In this document: positions 1 through 6,014 of the stretch, in pieces
How the letters are laid out: every line of letters starts with the position of its first letter
Numbering within the stretch: position 1 is the first letter of the stretch
DNA from: Desulfobacteraceae bacterium
Lineage (GTDB): Bacteria > Desulfobacterota > Desulfobacteria > Desulfobacterales > UBA11574
DNA length: 13,642 nucleotides
Direction: 5' to 3'
NCBI GenBank assembly: GCA_013203195.1
Contig: JABMQM010000398.1
Span: 1 to 13,642 of the forward strand
The notes under the pieces: model-generated
The model's database searches: none
The model's input: only the letters and a program-made list of their open reading frames with translations
What the model was told of the DNA's origin: nothing
Translations under genes and position numbers: made by a program

Positions 1-639
1 CGACTCACGACCCAGGTCGGCAAGCCTGGGAACCAGCCCTGCTGTGGATATGGTAATTTTACGGCTGGAAAATCCAAGGCCCGTATCGCTTTCAGTTAAG
101 GTTTGAACTGCTTCAATGACATTGCGGTAATTTGCCAGAGGCTCACCCATGCCCATAAGCACGATATTGGTCAGGCGCTTGGCATCATCCAGATGACTTG
201 CGATATCGCGAACTTGAGCAATAATTTCACCTTTTGAAAGATTACGCACAAAACCGCCCTTGGCGGTGAGACAAAAGCGGCATCCCTGGGAGCAGCCCAC
301 CTGGCTCGATATGCACAGGGTGTAATGGTCCTTTTCCGGAATCAGTACGCTTTCCACATGTTTTCCATCTTGGAGTCTGAAAAGATATTTCCTGGAACCA
401 TCTTGAGAGGTTTCAATCTGCGTCTTTTCGAGCCTGTTGATAGTAAAATGGTTTGAAAGCAGTTTGCGGAGCTCTTTCCCCAAGTCGGTCATCTCTTCAA
501 ACGTGTCTGTCTGGTGCAAATAGACCCACCTGAGAATCTGCACTGCGCGATAGGGCTCAAGCCCCTGGTTTTTAAGCCAGGCAGCCAGTTGATCCCTGGC
601 AAATTCTTTAATGTCTGATGTATTCGGTTTTAGTGCCAT
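1..639 (-). CDS. rlmN: RlmN, dual-specificity 23S rRNA/tRNA adenine-C2 methyltransferase (5' part; C-terminus beyond the window)
   Basis: This is a radical-SAM enzyme that methylates C2 of A2503 in 23S rRNA and of A37 in some tRNAs, acting in the cytoplasm. Reading leftwards from an ATG at 639-637, 213 codons are present with no stop, so the gene runs off the left edge. The N-terminal helical part has the family look (ELRKLL, RKYLF, VESVLIP). The 4Fe-4S radical-SAM motif CSQGCRFC lies near residues 115-122, followed by LTAKGGFVRNL and the SAM-binding GMGEPL. These are hallmark RlmN sequences. The second catalytic cysteine expected near the C-terminus is outside the window. No clear Shine-Dalgarno site precedes the start. 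It is divergent from ffh. Cfr is the paralogue to exclude; chromosomal context and sequence favour RlmN. Confidence 0.95.
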   Translation of the reverse strand, partial: MALKPNTSDIKEFARDQLAAWLKNQGLEPYRAVQILRWVYLHQTDTFEEMTDLGKELRKLLSNHFTINRLEKTQIETSQDGSRKYLFRLQDGKHVESVLIPEKDHYTLCISSQVGCSQGCRFCLTAKGGFVRNLSKGEIIAQVRDIASHLDDAKRLTNIVLMGMGEPLANYRNVIEAVQTLTESDTGLGFSSRKITISTAGLVPRLADLGRES

Positions 640-668
640 TTTATAAATCGGTTGATATTTTATTTTGT

Positions 669-697
669 TTGACATACCATTTATTTGATACTAATAA
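669..697 (+). promoter_or_regulatory. Possible promoter of the ffh operon
   Basis: A perfect -35 hexamer TTGACA (669-674) is followed 17 bases later by TAATAA (692-697), only a partial match to TATAAT. It sits in the gap between the divergent rlmN and ffh genes and would give a short leader of about 25-30 bases. The weak -10 keeps confidence low. Confidence 0.35.
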
Positions 698-732
698 CAA
701 GGGTTTCGATTTCAAGAAATAAAATGGTATGT
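672..732. repeat. 11-bp inverted repeat in the rlmN/ffh divergent region
   Basis: ACATACCATTT (672-682) is the exact reverse complement of AAATGGTATGT (722-732), with 39 bases between the arms. The right arm covers the upstream ffh start codon and the left arm overlaps the possible -35 element. It could be a regulator site or an mRNA hairpin hiding the ffh start. With a long loop, chance is also possible. Confidence 0.4.
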
Positions 733-2066
733 TTATGTTTGACAATTTGACGGACAGGCTAAATGCCGCATTTAAAAAGCTCAAAGGTCACGGCAAGTTA
801 ACCGAAAAAAATATTCAGGAGGGTCTAAAGGAAGTACGCATGGCTCTCCTGGAGGCTGATGTCCACTACCGCGTTGTCAAGAAATTTATCGGCGATATCA
901 AGGAGCGCGCCCTGGGGCAGGAGGTCATGGCGAGCCTGACACCCGGTCAGCAAATTGTCAAGATTGTCAACGAAGAATTGACAGAACTGATGGGAGGGCA
1001 CCTTACAGATTTAAACCTTGCGGGCTCTTTCCCATCCTCAATCATGCTGGTTGGTTTGCAGGGGTCCGGTAAAACCACAACAGCCGGCAAGCTGGCCGTT
1101 TGGCTGAGCAAAAATGGGCGCAAGCCTTATCTGGTTCCGGCAGATGTATATCGTCCCGCTGCCATTGACCAACTGCAAAAGCTGGGACAGCAGCTGGCTG
1201 TGCCTGTGTTTCCATCCAGTGCGGAAATGGACCCTGTCCAGATCTGCAAGGATGCCAGAACAAAGGCACATAAAGAAGGGCTGGACACACTGCTGCTCGA
1301 CACAGCAGGGCGGCTGCACATAGACGAAACGTTGATGGACGAACTTGGCCGCATCAAGGATGCGCTCAAGCCTTCTGACATACTGCTCGTAGCCGATGCC
1401 ATGACCGGTCAGGATGCTGTAAACATCGCCCAGGCATTTAACGATGCGCTTGACATCGGCGGCGTTATCCTTACCAAGATGGACGGTGACGCCCGCGGCG
1501 GTGCCGCCATATCGATCAAGTCCATAACCAGTAAACCGATTAAGTTTATTGGTGTCGGTGAAAAGCTGAGTGATCTGGAGCCTTTTCACCCGGAAAGGAT
1601 GTCTTCAAGGATTTTAGGGATGGGAGACGTCCTTACCATGATTGAAAAAGCCCAGGCGGTGGTCGATGACAAAAAAGCGGCTGAACTGGAGAAAAAGCTT
1701 AGAAAAAGTGAGTTTACGCTCGAAGATTTTCGCGATCAAATGGTTCAGATACGCAAGATGGGGTCTTTCTCGGATCTCATCGGTATGATACCGGGAATGA
1801 GCACCAATAAGCATCTGAAAAATTTAGAGGTAGACGAAAAAGAATTCACCAGGATCGAAGCAATTATTAATTCCATGACTCCCCGGGAGCGGCGGCAACA
1901 TGCATTAATTAAAGGCAGCCGCCGCAAAAGAATCGCGAAAGGGAGCGGCACCAGGGTACAGGATGTTAACAAACTAATTAAAAATTACACTCAGATCTTG
2001 AACATGATCAAAAAAATCAACAAGGGCGGCATGCGCGGAATAGGCCGGGGAATGCTGCCGTTTTGA
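729..2066 (+). CDS. ffh: Signal recognition particle GTPase Ffh (SRP54)
   Basis: Ffh binds signal sequences of nascent membrane proteins and, with 4.5S RNA and the receptor FtsY, delivers ribosomes to the Sec translocon. The protein has the full family layout: an N domain with LTEKNIQEGLKEVRMALLEA (about residues 24-43), a G domain with P-loop GLQGSGKTT (109-117), DTAGR (191-195) and TKMDGDARGG (249-258), and a methionine-rich M domain from about residue 300 with the RNA-binding GSRRKRIAKGSG near 397-408. At 445 residues it is of normal length. Two in-frame starts are possible: ATG at 729 and ATG at 735. The second gives the classical beginning MFDNLTDRL and may be the real one. Neither has a strong ribosome-binding site. 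It is first in the rightward operon and lies 12 bases before rpsP. Confidence 0.98.
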   Translation: MFMFDNLTDRLNAAFKKLKGHGKLTEKNIQEGLKEVRMALLEADVHYRVVKKFIGDIKERALGQEVMASLTPGQQIVKIVNEELTELMGGHLTDLNLAGSFPSSIMLVGLQGSGKTTTAGKLAVWLSKNGRKPYLVPADVYRPAAIDQLQKLGQQLAVPVFPSSAEMDPVQICKDARTKAHKEGLDTLLLDTAGRLHIDETLMDELGRIKDALKPSDILLVADAMTGQDAVNIAQAFNDALDIGGVILTKMDGDARGGAAISIKSITSKPIKFIGVGEKLSDLEPFHPERMSSRILGMGDVLTMIEKAQAVVDDKKAAELEKKLRKSEFTLEDFRDQMVQIRKMGSFSDLIGMIPGMSTNKHLKNLEVDEKEFTRIEAIINSMTPRERRQHALIKGSRRKRIAKGSGTRVQDVNKLIKNYTQILNMIKKINKGGMRGIGRGMLPF

Positions 2067-2078
2067 GGGAGAGTCAAA

Positions 2079-2333
2079 ATGCAAGTGAAAATCAGATTGG
2101 CCAGGCACGGCGCAAAGAAAAAACCTTTTTACCGAATTGTGGTAGCTGATAGTGAAAGTCCCAGGGACGGGAAATTTCTTGAAAATGTCGGCACCTATGA
2201 CCCTTTAAAAGATCCGGCCGAGGTTACTTTAAAACCGGAGCGCATAAAACACTGGATTGATGAGGGCGCTATTCCAACCAGCACTGTAAAAAGCATTTTA
2301 AAAAGAGAAAAAATTTTTACTGACACTACATAG
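2079..2333 (+). CDS. rpsP: 30S ribosomal protein S16
   Basis: S16 is a small-subunit ribosomal protein that binds 16S rRNA early in assembly. The 84 residues match the family end to end: [20 protein letters not shown] at the N-terminus, then [21 protein letters not shown] and the [11 protein letters not shown] segment. Length is typical. The start is set by a purine-rich ribosome-binding site, GAGGGAGAG (2065-2073), that overlaps the ffh stop, which suggests coupled expression with ffh. The C-terminal tail is short. Confidence 0.98.
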   Translation: MQVKIRLARHGAKKKPFYRIVVADSESPRDGKFLENVGTYDPLKDPAEVTLKPERIKHWIDEGAIPTSTVKSILKREKIFTDTT

Positions 2334-2381
2334 ATAGTATCGTTTCCCCTAATTCTCACCGCCAACAAAGGAGATGGAGCT

Positions 2382-2612
2382 ATGAAAGAGCTGATCCATT
2401 ATATTGCCCAGGCACTGGTTGACCATCCGGAACAGGTGGCTGTCTCCGAGGTAGAAGGTAACCAGACCTCGGTATTAGAGCTCAAAGTGGCCAAAGAGGA
2501 TCTAGGGAAGGTAATTGGTAAACAGGGCAGAACGGCGCGGGCAATGCGGACCATTTTGGGTGCTGCATCCGCAAAAATAAAAAAACGGACTGTCCTCGAA
2601 ATTATCGAATAA
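2382..2612 (+). CDS. khpA: KH-domain RNA-binding protein (KhpA/YlqC family)
   Basis: This is a 76-residue single KH-domain protein of the family encoded between rpsP and rimM in many bacteria. Relatives (KhpA) bind RNA, often with KhpB, and affect cell size and ribosome-related processes in Gram-positive bacteria; the role in this lineage is inferred. The hallmark GxxG loop is GKQG at residues 46-49 inside [20 protein letters not shown] strong ribosome-binding site AAGGAG (2368-2373) lies eight bases before the ATG. The stop codon is four bases before the rimM GTG, so rimM is probably translationally coupled to it. Confidence 0.93.
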   Translation: MKELIHYIAQALVDHPEQVAVSEVEGNQTSVLELKVAKEDLGKVIGKQGRTARAMRTILGAASAKIKKRTVLEIIE

Positions 2613-2616
2613 TATC

Positions 2617-3138
2617 GTGGAAAAGAATGGCTTTCTTCTCATAGGAAAGATCATTGGCGTTCATGGTGTCAAGGGCAACATCAAGGCCTATTCCTATGCC
2701 GAGTCTTTGTCCGTTTTTGAGCCGGGCAGCCCCATCCTGGCCGTCAATGAAAAAGGCTTGGAGACAACCTATAAGGTAAACTGGGTCAAACCCCACAACA
2801 GGGTCATTCTTCTGTCCCTGGATGGGATAGACAGTAAGCACCTAGCAGAAACCTTAAGAGGCTCAAAGCTTTATGTTGAAAAATCCATACTTCCCGAGCT
2901 CGAGGATGGAACCTATTACTGGTTTGATCTTATAGGGCTTTCCGTTTTCACAACCGACGACGAATATATCGGCAGCATTGCATCGATCCTTCCCACGGGG
3001 AGCAACGACGTTTATGTTGTAAAAAACCCTAACAAAGATAATGATCATGAAATTCTGATTCCGGCGCTCGCATCGGTGGTTTTGGAAATAGATATTACTA
3101 AAAAAACGATGCGGGTCGCTTTGCCGGAAGAATTATAA
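2617..3138 (+). CDS. rimM: 16S rRNA processing factor RimM
   Basis: RimM helps mature the 3' (head) domain of the 30S subunit and binds ribosomal protein S19. The 173-residue product has the two expected parts: an N-terminal RimM barrel opening with LIGKIIGVHGVKGNIKAY, and a C-terminal PRC-barrel from about residue 98 (YYWFDLIGLSVF, EYIGSIASILPTGSNDVYVV). It starts with GTG at 2617, four bases after the KH gene stop. No separate ribosome-binding site is visible, so re-initiation by ribosomes finishing the KH gene is likely. The order rpsP-KH-rimM-trmD is the classical one and supports the call. Confidence 0.96.
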   Translation: MEKNGFLLIGKIIGVHGVKGNIKAYSYAESLSVFEPGSPILAVNEKGLETTYKVNWVKPHNRVILLSLDGIDSKHLAETLRGSKLYVEKSILPELEDGTYYWFDLIGLSVFTTDDEYIGSIASILPTGSNDVYVVKNPNKDNDHEILIPALASVVLEIDITKKTMRVALPEEL

Positions 3139-3163
3139 ATAAAAACAAGCTTTTATACCTTCT

Positions 3164-3194
3164 CGCCATCGCTCTTGCGCAGGCAAGACCGGCG
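3164..3194 (+). other. Stem-loop in the rimM-trmD gap
   Basis: TCTTGC (3173-3178) and GCAAGA (3183-3188) form a six-base stem with a GCAG loop. CGCC (3164-3167) and GGCG (3191-3194) can extend it outwards past a small internal loop. It is followed by GGGATTTTAAAA, only a weak T-run. It may be an attenuating or mRNA-end hairpin after rimM; a true terminator is uncertain. Confidence 0.35.
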
Positions 3195-3207
3195 GGATTT
3201 TAAAATT

Positions 3208-3230
3208 ATAAAATTGGCTCACGATTTTAT
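3208..3230. repeat. Diverged copy of the ATAAAATCG hairpin, upstream of trmD
   Basis: ATAAAATTG (3208-3216) faces CGATTTTAT (3222-3230) across a five-base loop, a nine-pair stem with one T-G mismatch (a G-U pair in RNA). The right arm matches that of the two perfect hairpins before rplS (4604-4683), so this looks like a diverged member of the same small palindromic repeat. Confidence 0.5.
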
Positions 3231-3237
3231 ATAGTGT

Positions 3238-3266
3238 TTGACATTTTATGCATTATCCTGCATAAA
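3238..3266 (+). promoter_or_regulatory. Probable internal promoter for trmD
   Basis: A perfect -35 TTGACA (3238-3243) is followed after 17 bases by CATAAA (3261-3266), a four-of-six match to the -10 consensus. It lies about 40 bases before the trmD start in an unusually long gap for this operon, so a secondary promoter feeding trmD and downstream genes is plausible. A perfect palindrome overlaps its spacer and -10. Confidence 0.45.
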
Positions 3267-3267
3267 A
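3244..3267. promoter_or_regulatory. Perfect 9+9 palindrome over the trmD promoter (candidate operator)
   Basis: TTTTATGCA (3244-3252) and TGCATAAAA (3259-3267) are exact reverse complements separated by TTATCC. The palindrome starts right after the TTGACA box and covers the spacer and -10, the usual place for a repressor site. It could instead act as an RNA hairpin if transcription comes from upstream. No regulator is identified. Confidence 0.45.
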
Positions 3268-3304
3268 CGACGTTTATAATTTTTTACATAATAGTTGTGT
3301 ACTG

Positions 3305-4102
3305 ATGAATTTTATTGCCCTGACCATCTTTCCGGAAATGTTTATACCATTTTGGGAGCACGGGATTATCAAAAGGGCGATAGAGCAAAACAAAATTTGC
3401 GCAGCGGCCATCAATATCAGAGATTATGCCCAAGGCCGGCATCGTGAAACCGATGACAGACCATACGGCGGCGGCAGTGGGATGGTGATGAAGCCCGAAC
3501 CGTTGACTGCTGCCATACGGGCGGCTGCAGAGCAAGCGCCGTCTTCCAGAACAATCCTGCTGACACCTCAGGGCCGTTGCTTTAACCAGAAGGTGGCACG
3601 AGAATTAGCATCATCTGAAGGACTTATTCTGGTTTGCGGTCGTTATGAAGGTGTAGACGAGCGCATTTGTCACGAATTTATCGATGATGAAATTTCCATA
3701 GGGGATTATGTGCTGACAGGAGGTGAACTGGCGGCCATGGTCATCATCGATGCCGTCACCCGTATGATTCCGGGCACCCTCGGCGGTGAAGATTCGGCGG
3801 AAAAAGACTCTTTTTCAGACGGTGTATTGAAGCACCCCCAATATACGAGGCCTCGGGTTTTCGAAGGCATGGAGGTTCCCGAAGTACTGTTGTCGGGCAA
3901 CCATAAAGAAATTGAAAAATGGAGGCTTAAGACATCGCTGATACGAACCTTTCTAAAAAGAAAGGATCTTTTGAAAGCTCGTCATATGAGCGGGCCTGAA
4001 ATAGAAATTTTGCAAAAGTGGTGCCGCGATATTGAAAAACTCATATCCGACCAATCTTTACATAGCTCTGACGCATTACCCGGTGATCAACAAAAACGGT
4101 AA
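3305..4102 (+). CDS. trmD: tRNA (guanine-N1)-methyltransferase TrmD
   Basis: TrmD methylates G37 next to the anticodon of several tRNAs, which prevents +1 frameshifting; it is usually essential. The 265 residues carry all the SPOUT-family landmarks: LTIFPEMF at the N-terminus, DDRPYGGG (50-57), LTPQGR (86-91), CGRYEGVDER (111-120) and SIGDYVLTGGE (131-141), the last belonging to the knotted SAM pocket, followed by SAEKDSF (164-170), HPQYTRP and LLSGNH. Length is normal. The ATG at 3305 places MNFIALTIFPEMF at the expected N-terminus; no good ribosome-binding site precedes it. Its 3' end overlaps the next gene by 71 bases in a different frame. A promoter and palindromes precede it. Confidence 0.98.
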   Translation: MNFIALTIFPEMFIPFWEHGIIKRAIEQNKICAAAINIRDYAQGRHRETDDRPYGGGSGMVMKPEPLTAAIRAAAEQAPSSRTILLTPQGRCFNQKVARELASSEGLILVCGRYEGVDERICHEFIDDEISIGDYVLTGGELAAMVIIDAVTRMIPGTLGGEDSAEKDSFSDGVLKHPQYTRPRVFEGMEVPEVLLSGNHKEIEKWRLKTSLIRTFLKRKDLLKARHMSGPEIEILQKWCRDIEKLISDQSLHSSDALPGDQQKR

Positions 4103-4607
4103 CATCATAGCTTCCGCTGTGACAAACCTCGATCTGCACGATATGTCAAGAGCTGCAAAGACTTACGGAGTGCGATCATTTTATGTAGTTACACCACTTG
4201 CGGATCAGCGGGAACTTGTTGAAAAAATCGTCGACCATTGGGTAAAAGGAGTGGGCGCAACGTACAATCCGAAACGGCGCGAAGCCTTGGAGTTGATTCG
4301 TATTAAAAATTCGCTGGATGAGGTTGCCGATCATATCCGCGACAGCGCTGGATATGCTCCAAAAACGGTTGTAACCAGCGCCAAGCGCAGCCCCGGAAAC
4401 ATTAGTTTTGACAGGTTTCGCCGAATGCTCAGCAACGAAAACCTTTATCTTTTGATCTTTGGGACGGCCTGGGGATTGACGAACGATTTTATGACCGGTG
4501 CCGATTATATTCTTGATCCGGTAATAGGAAATACAGATTATAATCATCTTTCGGTGCGGTCGGCGACAGCCGTCATATTAGACCGGTTGTTTGGAAACCA
4601 AACATAA
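4032..4607 (+). CDS. Predicted SPOUT-like RNA methyltransferase (TM1570-type family)
   Basis: The 191-residue product resembles the small SAM-dependent RNA methyltransferases found next to trmD in Thermotoga and Desulfobacterota. The start NLYIALTHYPVINKNGNII, then SAVTNLDLHDMSRAAKTYGV, the loop LLIFGTAWGL (140-149) and the C-terminal DYNHLSVRSATAVILDRL (169-186) are the family signature; the last two form the likely trefoil-knot SAM site. The RNA target is not known to me. The only start that keeps the conserved N-terminus is TTG at 4032, inside trmD, giving a 71-base overlap; the next in-frame ATG would delete conserved sequence. Translational coupling to trmD is likely. The stop codon lies within the first arm of the following hairpin repeat. 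Confidence 0.88.
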   Translation: MKNSYPTNLYIALTHYPVINKNGNIIASAVTNLDLHDMSRAAKTYGVRSFYVVTPLADQRELVEKIVDHWVKGVGATYNPKRREALELIRIKNSLDEVADHIRDSAGYAPKTVVTSAKRSPGNISFDRFRRMLSNENLYLLIFGTAWGLTNDFMTGADYILDPVIGNTDYNHLSVRSATAVILDRLFGNQT

Positions 4608-4683
4608 AATCGCTTAGCGATTTTATAAATTAATGATTTTAGCGACGAAGTCGCGTTATATAAAATCGCGCAAGCGATTTTAT
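4604..4683. repeat. Twin hairpin repeat in the rplS leader
   Basis: Two near-identical perfect hairpins share the arms ATAAAATCGC and GCGATTTTAT. The first is 4604-4613 with 4617-4626 (loop TTA). The second is 4660-4669 with 4674-4683 (loop GCAA, a GNRA-type tetraloop). Between them GCGAC (4642-4646) pairs with GTCGC (4650-4654) around GAA. Because the long arms are identical, the left arm of one can also pair with the right arm of the other, so the RNA could switch folds. The block ends six bases before the rplS ribosome-binding site. It is probably a REP-like dispersed palindrome, an mRNA processing/stability element or an L19 leader control site. Confidence 0.7.
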
Positions 4684-4699
4684 TTTGTGAGGGATTAAT

Positions 4700-5047
4700 A
4701 TGGAAACAATAGATCAACTGGAAAGAGAGAATATGCGGCTTGACCTGCCCAATTTTGTCGCAGGCGATACGGTTAAAGTACATGTAAAAATCAAAGAAGG
4801 TGAAAAGGAGCGCATTCAGGCCTTCCAGGGTGTTTGTATCAGCAAACGCGGCGGCCGAATGAACGCTACATTTACCGTACGGAAAGTTTCATACGGTATT
4901 GGTGTCGAGCGTATCTTCCCGCTTCATTCTCCCGTCATCGACAAAGTCGAAATCGTTACTCGCGGCCGGGTTCGCCGGGCTAAAATCTATTACCTGCGCA
5001 AACTCAGAGGCAAAGCTGCGAGGATTAAGGAGCGCCGTTACACTTAG
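4700..5047 (+). CDS. rplS: 50S ribosomal protein L19
   Basis: L19 lies at the 30S-50S interface of the ribosome. The 115-residue sequence matches the family throughout: an N-terminal helix, then [54 protein letters not shown] and the basic C-terminus [20 protein letters not shown]. Length is typical. The ribosome-binding site GAGGGA (4689-4694) lies five bases before the ATG. The upstream twin hairpins could affect its translation or transcript ends. The place after trmD is classical. Confidence 0.98.
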   Translation: METIDQLERENMRLDLPNFVAGDTVKVHVKIKEGEKERIQAFQGVCISKRGGRMNATFTVRKVSYGIGVERIFPLHSPVIDKVEIVTRGRVRRAKIYYLRKLRGKAARIKERRYT

Positions 5048-5117
5048 TATAGGCGTTCTATGGAAAGTCCTAGACTCATGAAGTTCGGGTGTTTTTTCCA
5101 AGAGCATTTTTAAAAAC

Positions 5118-5176
5118 ATCACGAAAACACGAAATGTTGAAAGCACGAAATCAAATAATTTTCGTGCTTTCGTGAT
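5118..5176. repeat. CACGAAA-rich palindromic element with two alternative folds
   Basis: The right arm at 5160-5176 is complementary to 5118-5134 over 17 positions with one mismatch (5127/5167), giving a long outer hairpin. The same right arm also pairs perfectly over 12 bases with an inner copy (5139-5150 with 5160-5171). The heptamer CACGAAA occurs three times in the left half. No good T-run follows, so this is not a standard terminator. It resembles a dispersed palindromic repeat placed in the rplS-rnhB gap. Confidence 0.65.
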
Positions 5177-5225
5177 CTATGTTTTGGCTTCCTGTTTGGT
5201 TGGAATAGGGGTTTAGAAGTGACTC

Positions 5226-5834
5226 ATGGAAGTGGATCTGTGGTTTTTCGAAAAAAAGGCCTCTAAAAAAGGTTTTTCACAAATTGCGGGCATTGATGAA
5301 GCCGGCCGGGGCCCTTTGGCCGGTCCGGTTGTCTCTGCAGCGGTGATTCTCCCCGATTCCTTGCCGCCTCTCGGTATCGCCGATTCCAAAAAATTAACCC
5401 CCAAAAAACGGGATTATCTTTTCGATAAAATTTATGATTACGCTGTTGCTGTGGGCACAGGAATTGTGGGCCCTTTGGAAATTGATCGTATCAATATCCT
5501 GGAAGCCGCCCGCCTCTCCATGATTTTCGCGGTTAAAGATCTTAATGCCCAACCGGACTATCTGCTGATCGACGGTCCCTTCCGCATTGCATCCGACTTG
5601 CCCCAAGAACCGATCCGCAAAGGTGACAGCTTGAGCATCTCCATTGCAGCAGCATCTATCGTTGCCAAAGTAACCCGGGACCGCATGATGGCAAGATACC
5701 ACCAGGAGTATCCCCTGTTTGGATTTTCCCAGCACAAAGGTTATCCCACCAAGGCCCACAAGGCAGCGATCAGAGCACACGGCTGCTGCCCCATCCACCG
5801 CCGCAGTTTCAAAGGTGTCAAAGAATACCTGTAA
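5226..5834 (+). CDS. rnhB: Ribonuclease HII
   Basis: RNase HII cuts the RNA strand of RNA/DNA hybrids and starts removal of single ribonucleotides left in DNA. The 202-residue protein has the hallmark GIDEAGRGPLAGPV, giving catalytic D24 and E25 and the G27-R28-G29 motif. The other acidic residues expected for the metal site are visible as D116 (LLIDGPF) and D134 (RKGDS), followed by SIAAASIVAKVTRDR. DSKKLTPKKR and QHKGYPTKAHKAAI are further family blocks. The ATG at 5226 follows a moderate AGAAGTGA site. It closes the left part of the translation cluster; its usual neighbour yraN is displaced about 7.5 kb downstream. Confidence 0.97.
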   Translation: MEVDLWFFEKKASKKGFSQIAGIDEAGRGPLAGPVVSAAVILPDSLPPLGIADSKKLTPKKRDYLFDKIYDYAVAVGTGIVGPLEIDRINILEAARLSMIFAVKDLNAQPDYLLIDGPFRIASDLPQEPIRKGDSLSISIAAASIVAKVTRDRMMARYHQEYPLFGFSQHKGYPTKAHKAAIRAHGCCPIHRRSFKGVKEYL

Positions 5835-5894
5835 CGGAAAACGGTTGACACCATTGCTGTTTTATTGTGTGTTCTAACAAACACTCTCCCTTTT

Positions 5895-5981
5895 GAGGAA
5901 AATGATGAAGACTATGTGATGCCGATCGTTAATTCGCCCAGAACCGAGGTATGCGGATATTTTGGTCCGTTTGAAGAATAA
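5895..5981 (+). pseudogene. Apparent C-terminal remnant of an unidentified gene
   Basis: After the rnhB stop the same frame stays open to a TAA at 5979-5981. From about 5895 it reads like real protein: an acidic EENDEDYVM stretch, then PIVNSPRTEVCGYFGPFEE and a stop. The block NSPRT-x-VCGY looks like a conserved C-terminus rather than chance translation. I associate similar endings, tentatively, with pRiA4b ORF-3-like proteins. There is no suitable start codon or ribosome-binding site, so this would be a decayed leftover at the accessory junction. The homology boundary is a guess. Confidence 0.35.
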
Positions 5982-6014
5982 TTCATTAAAAGAAAGTTTT
6001 GGAATGTTTATCAT

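Noticed and set aside
5845..5873. TTGACA box after rnhB as a promoter for the 6015 gene
   Set aside because: The -35 match is perfect but nothing resembling TATAAT lies 15-19 bases downstream.
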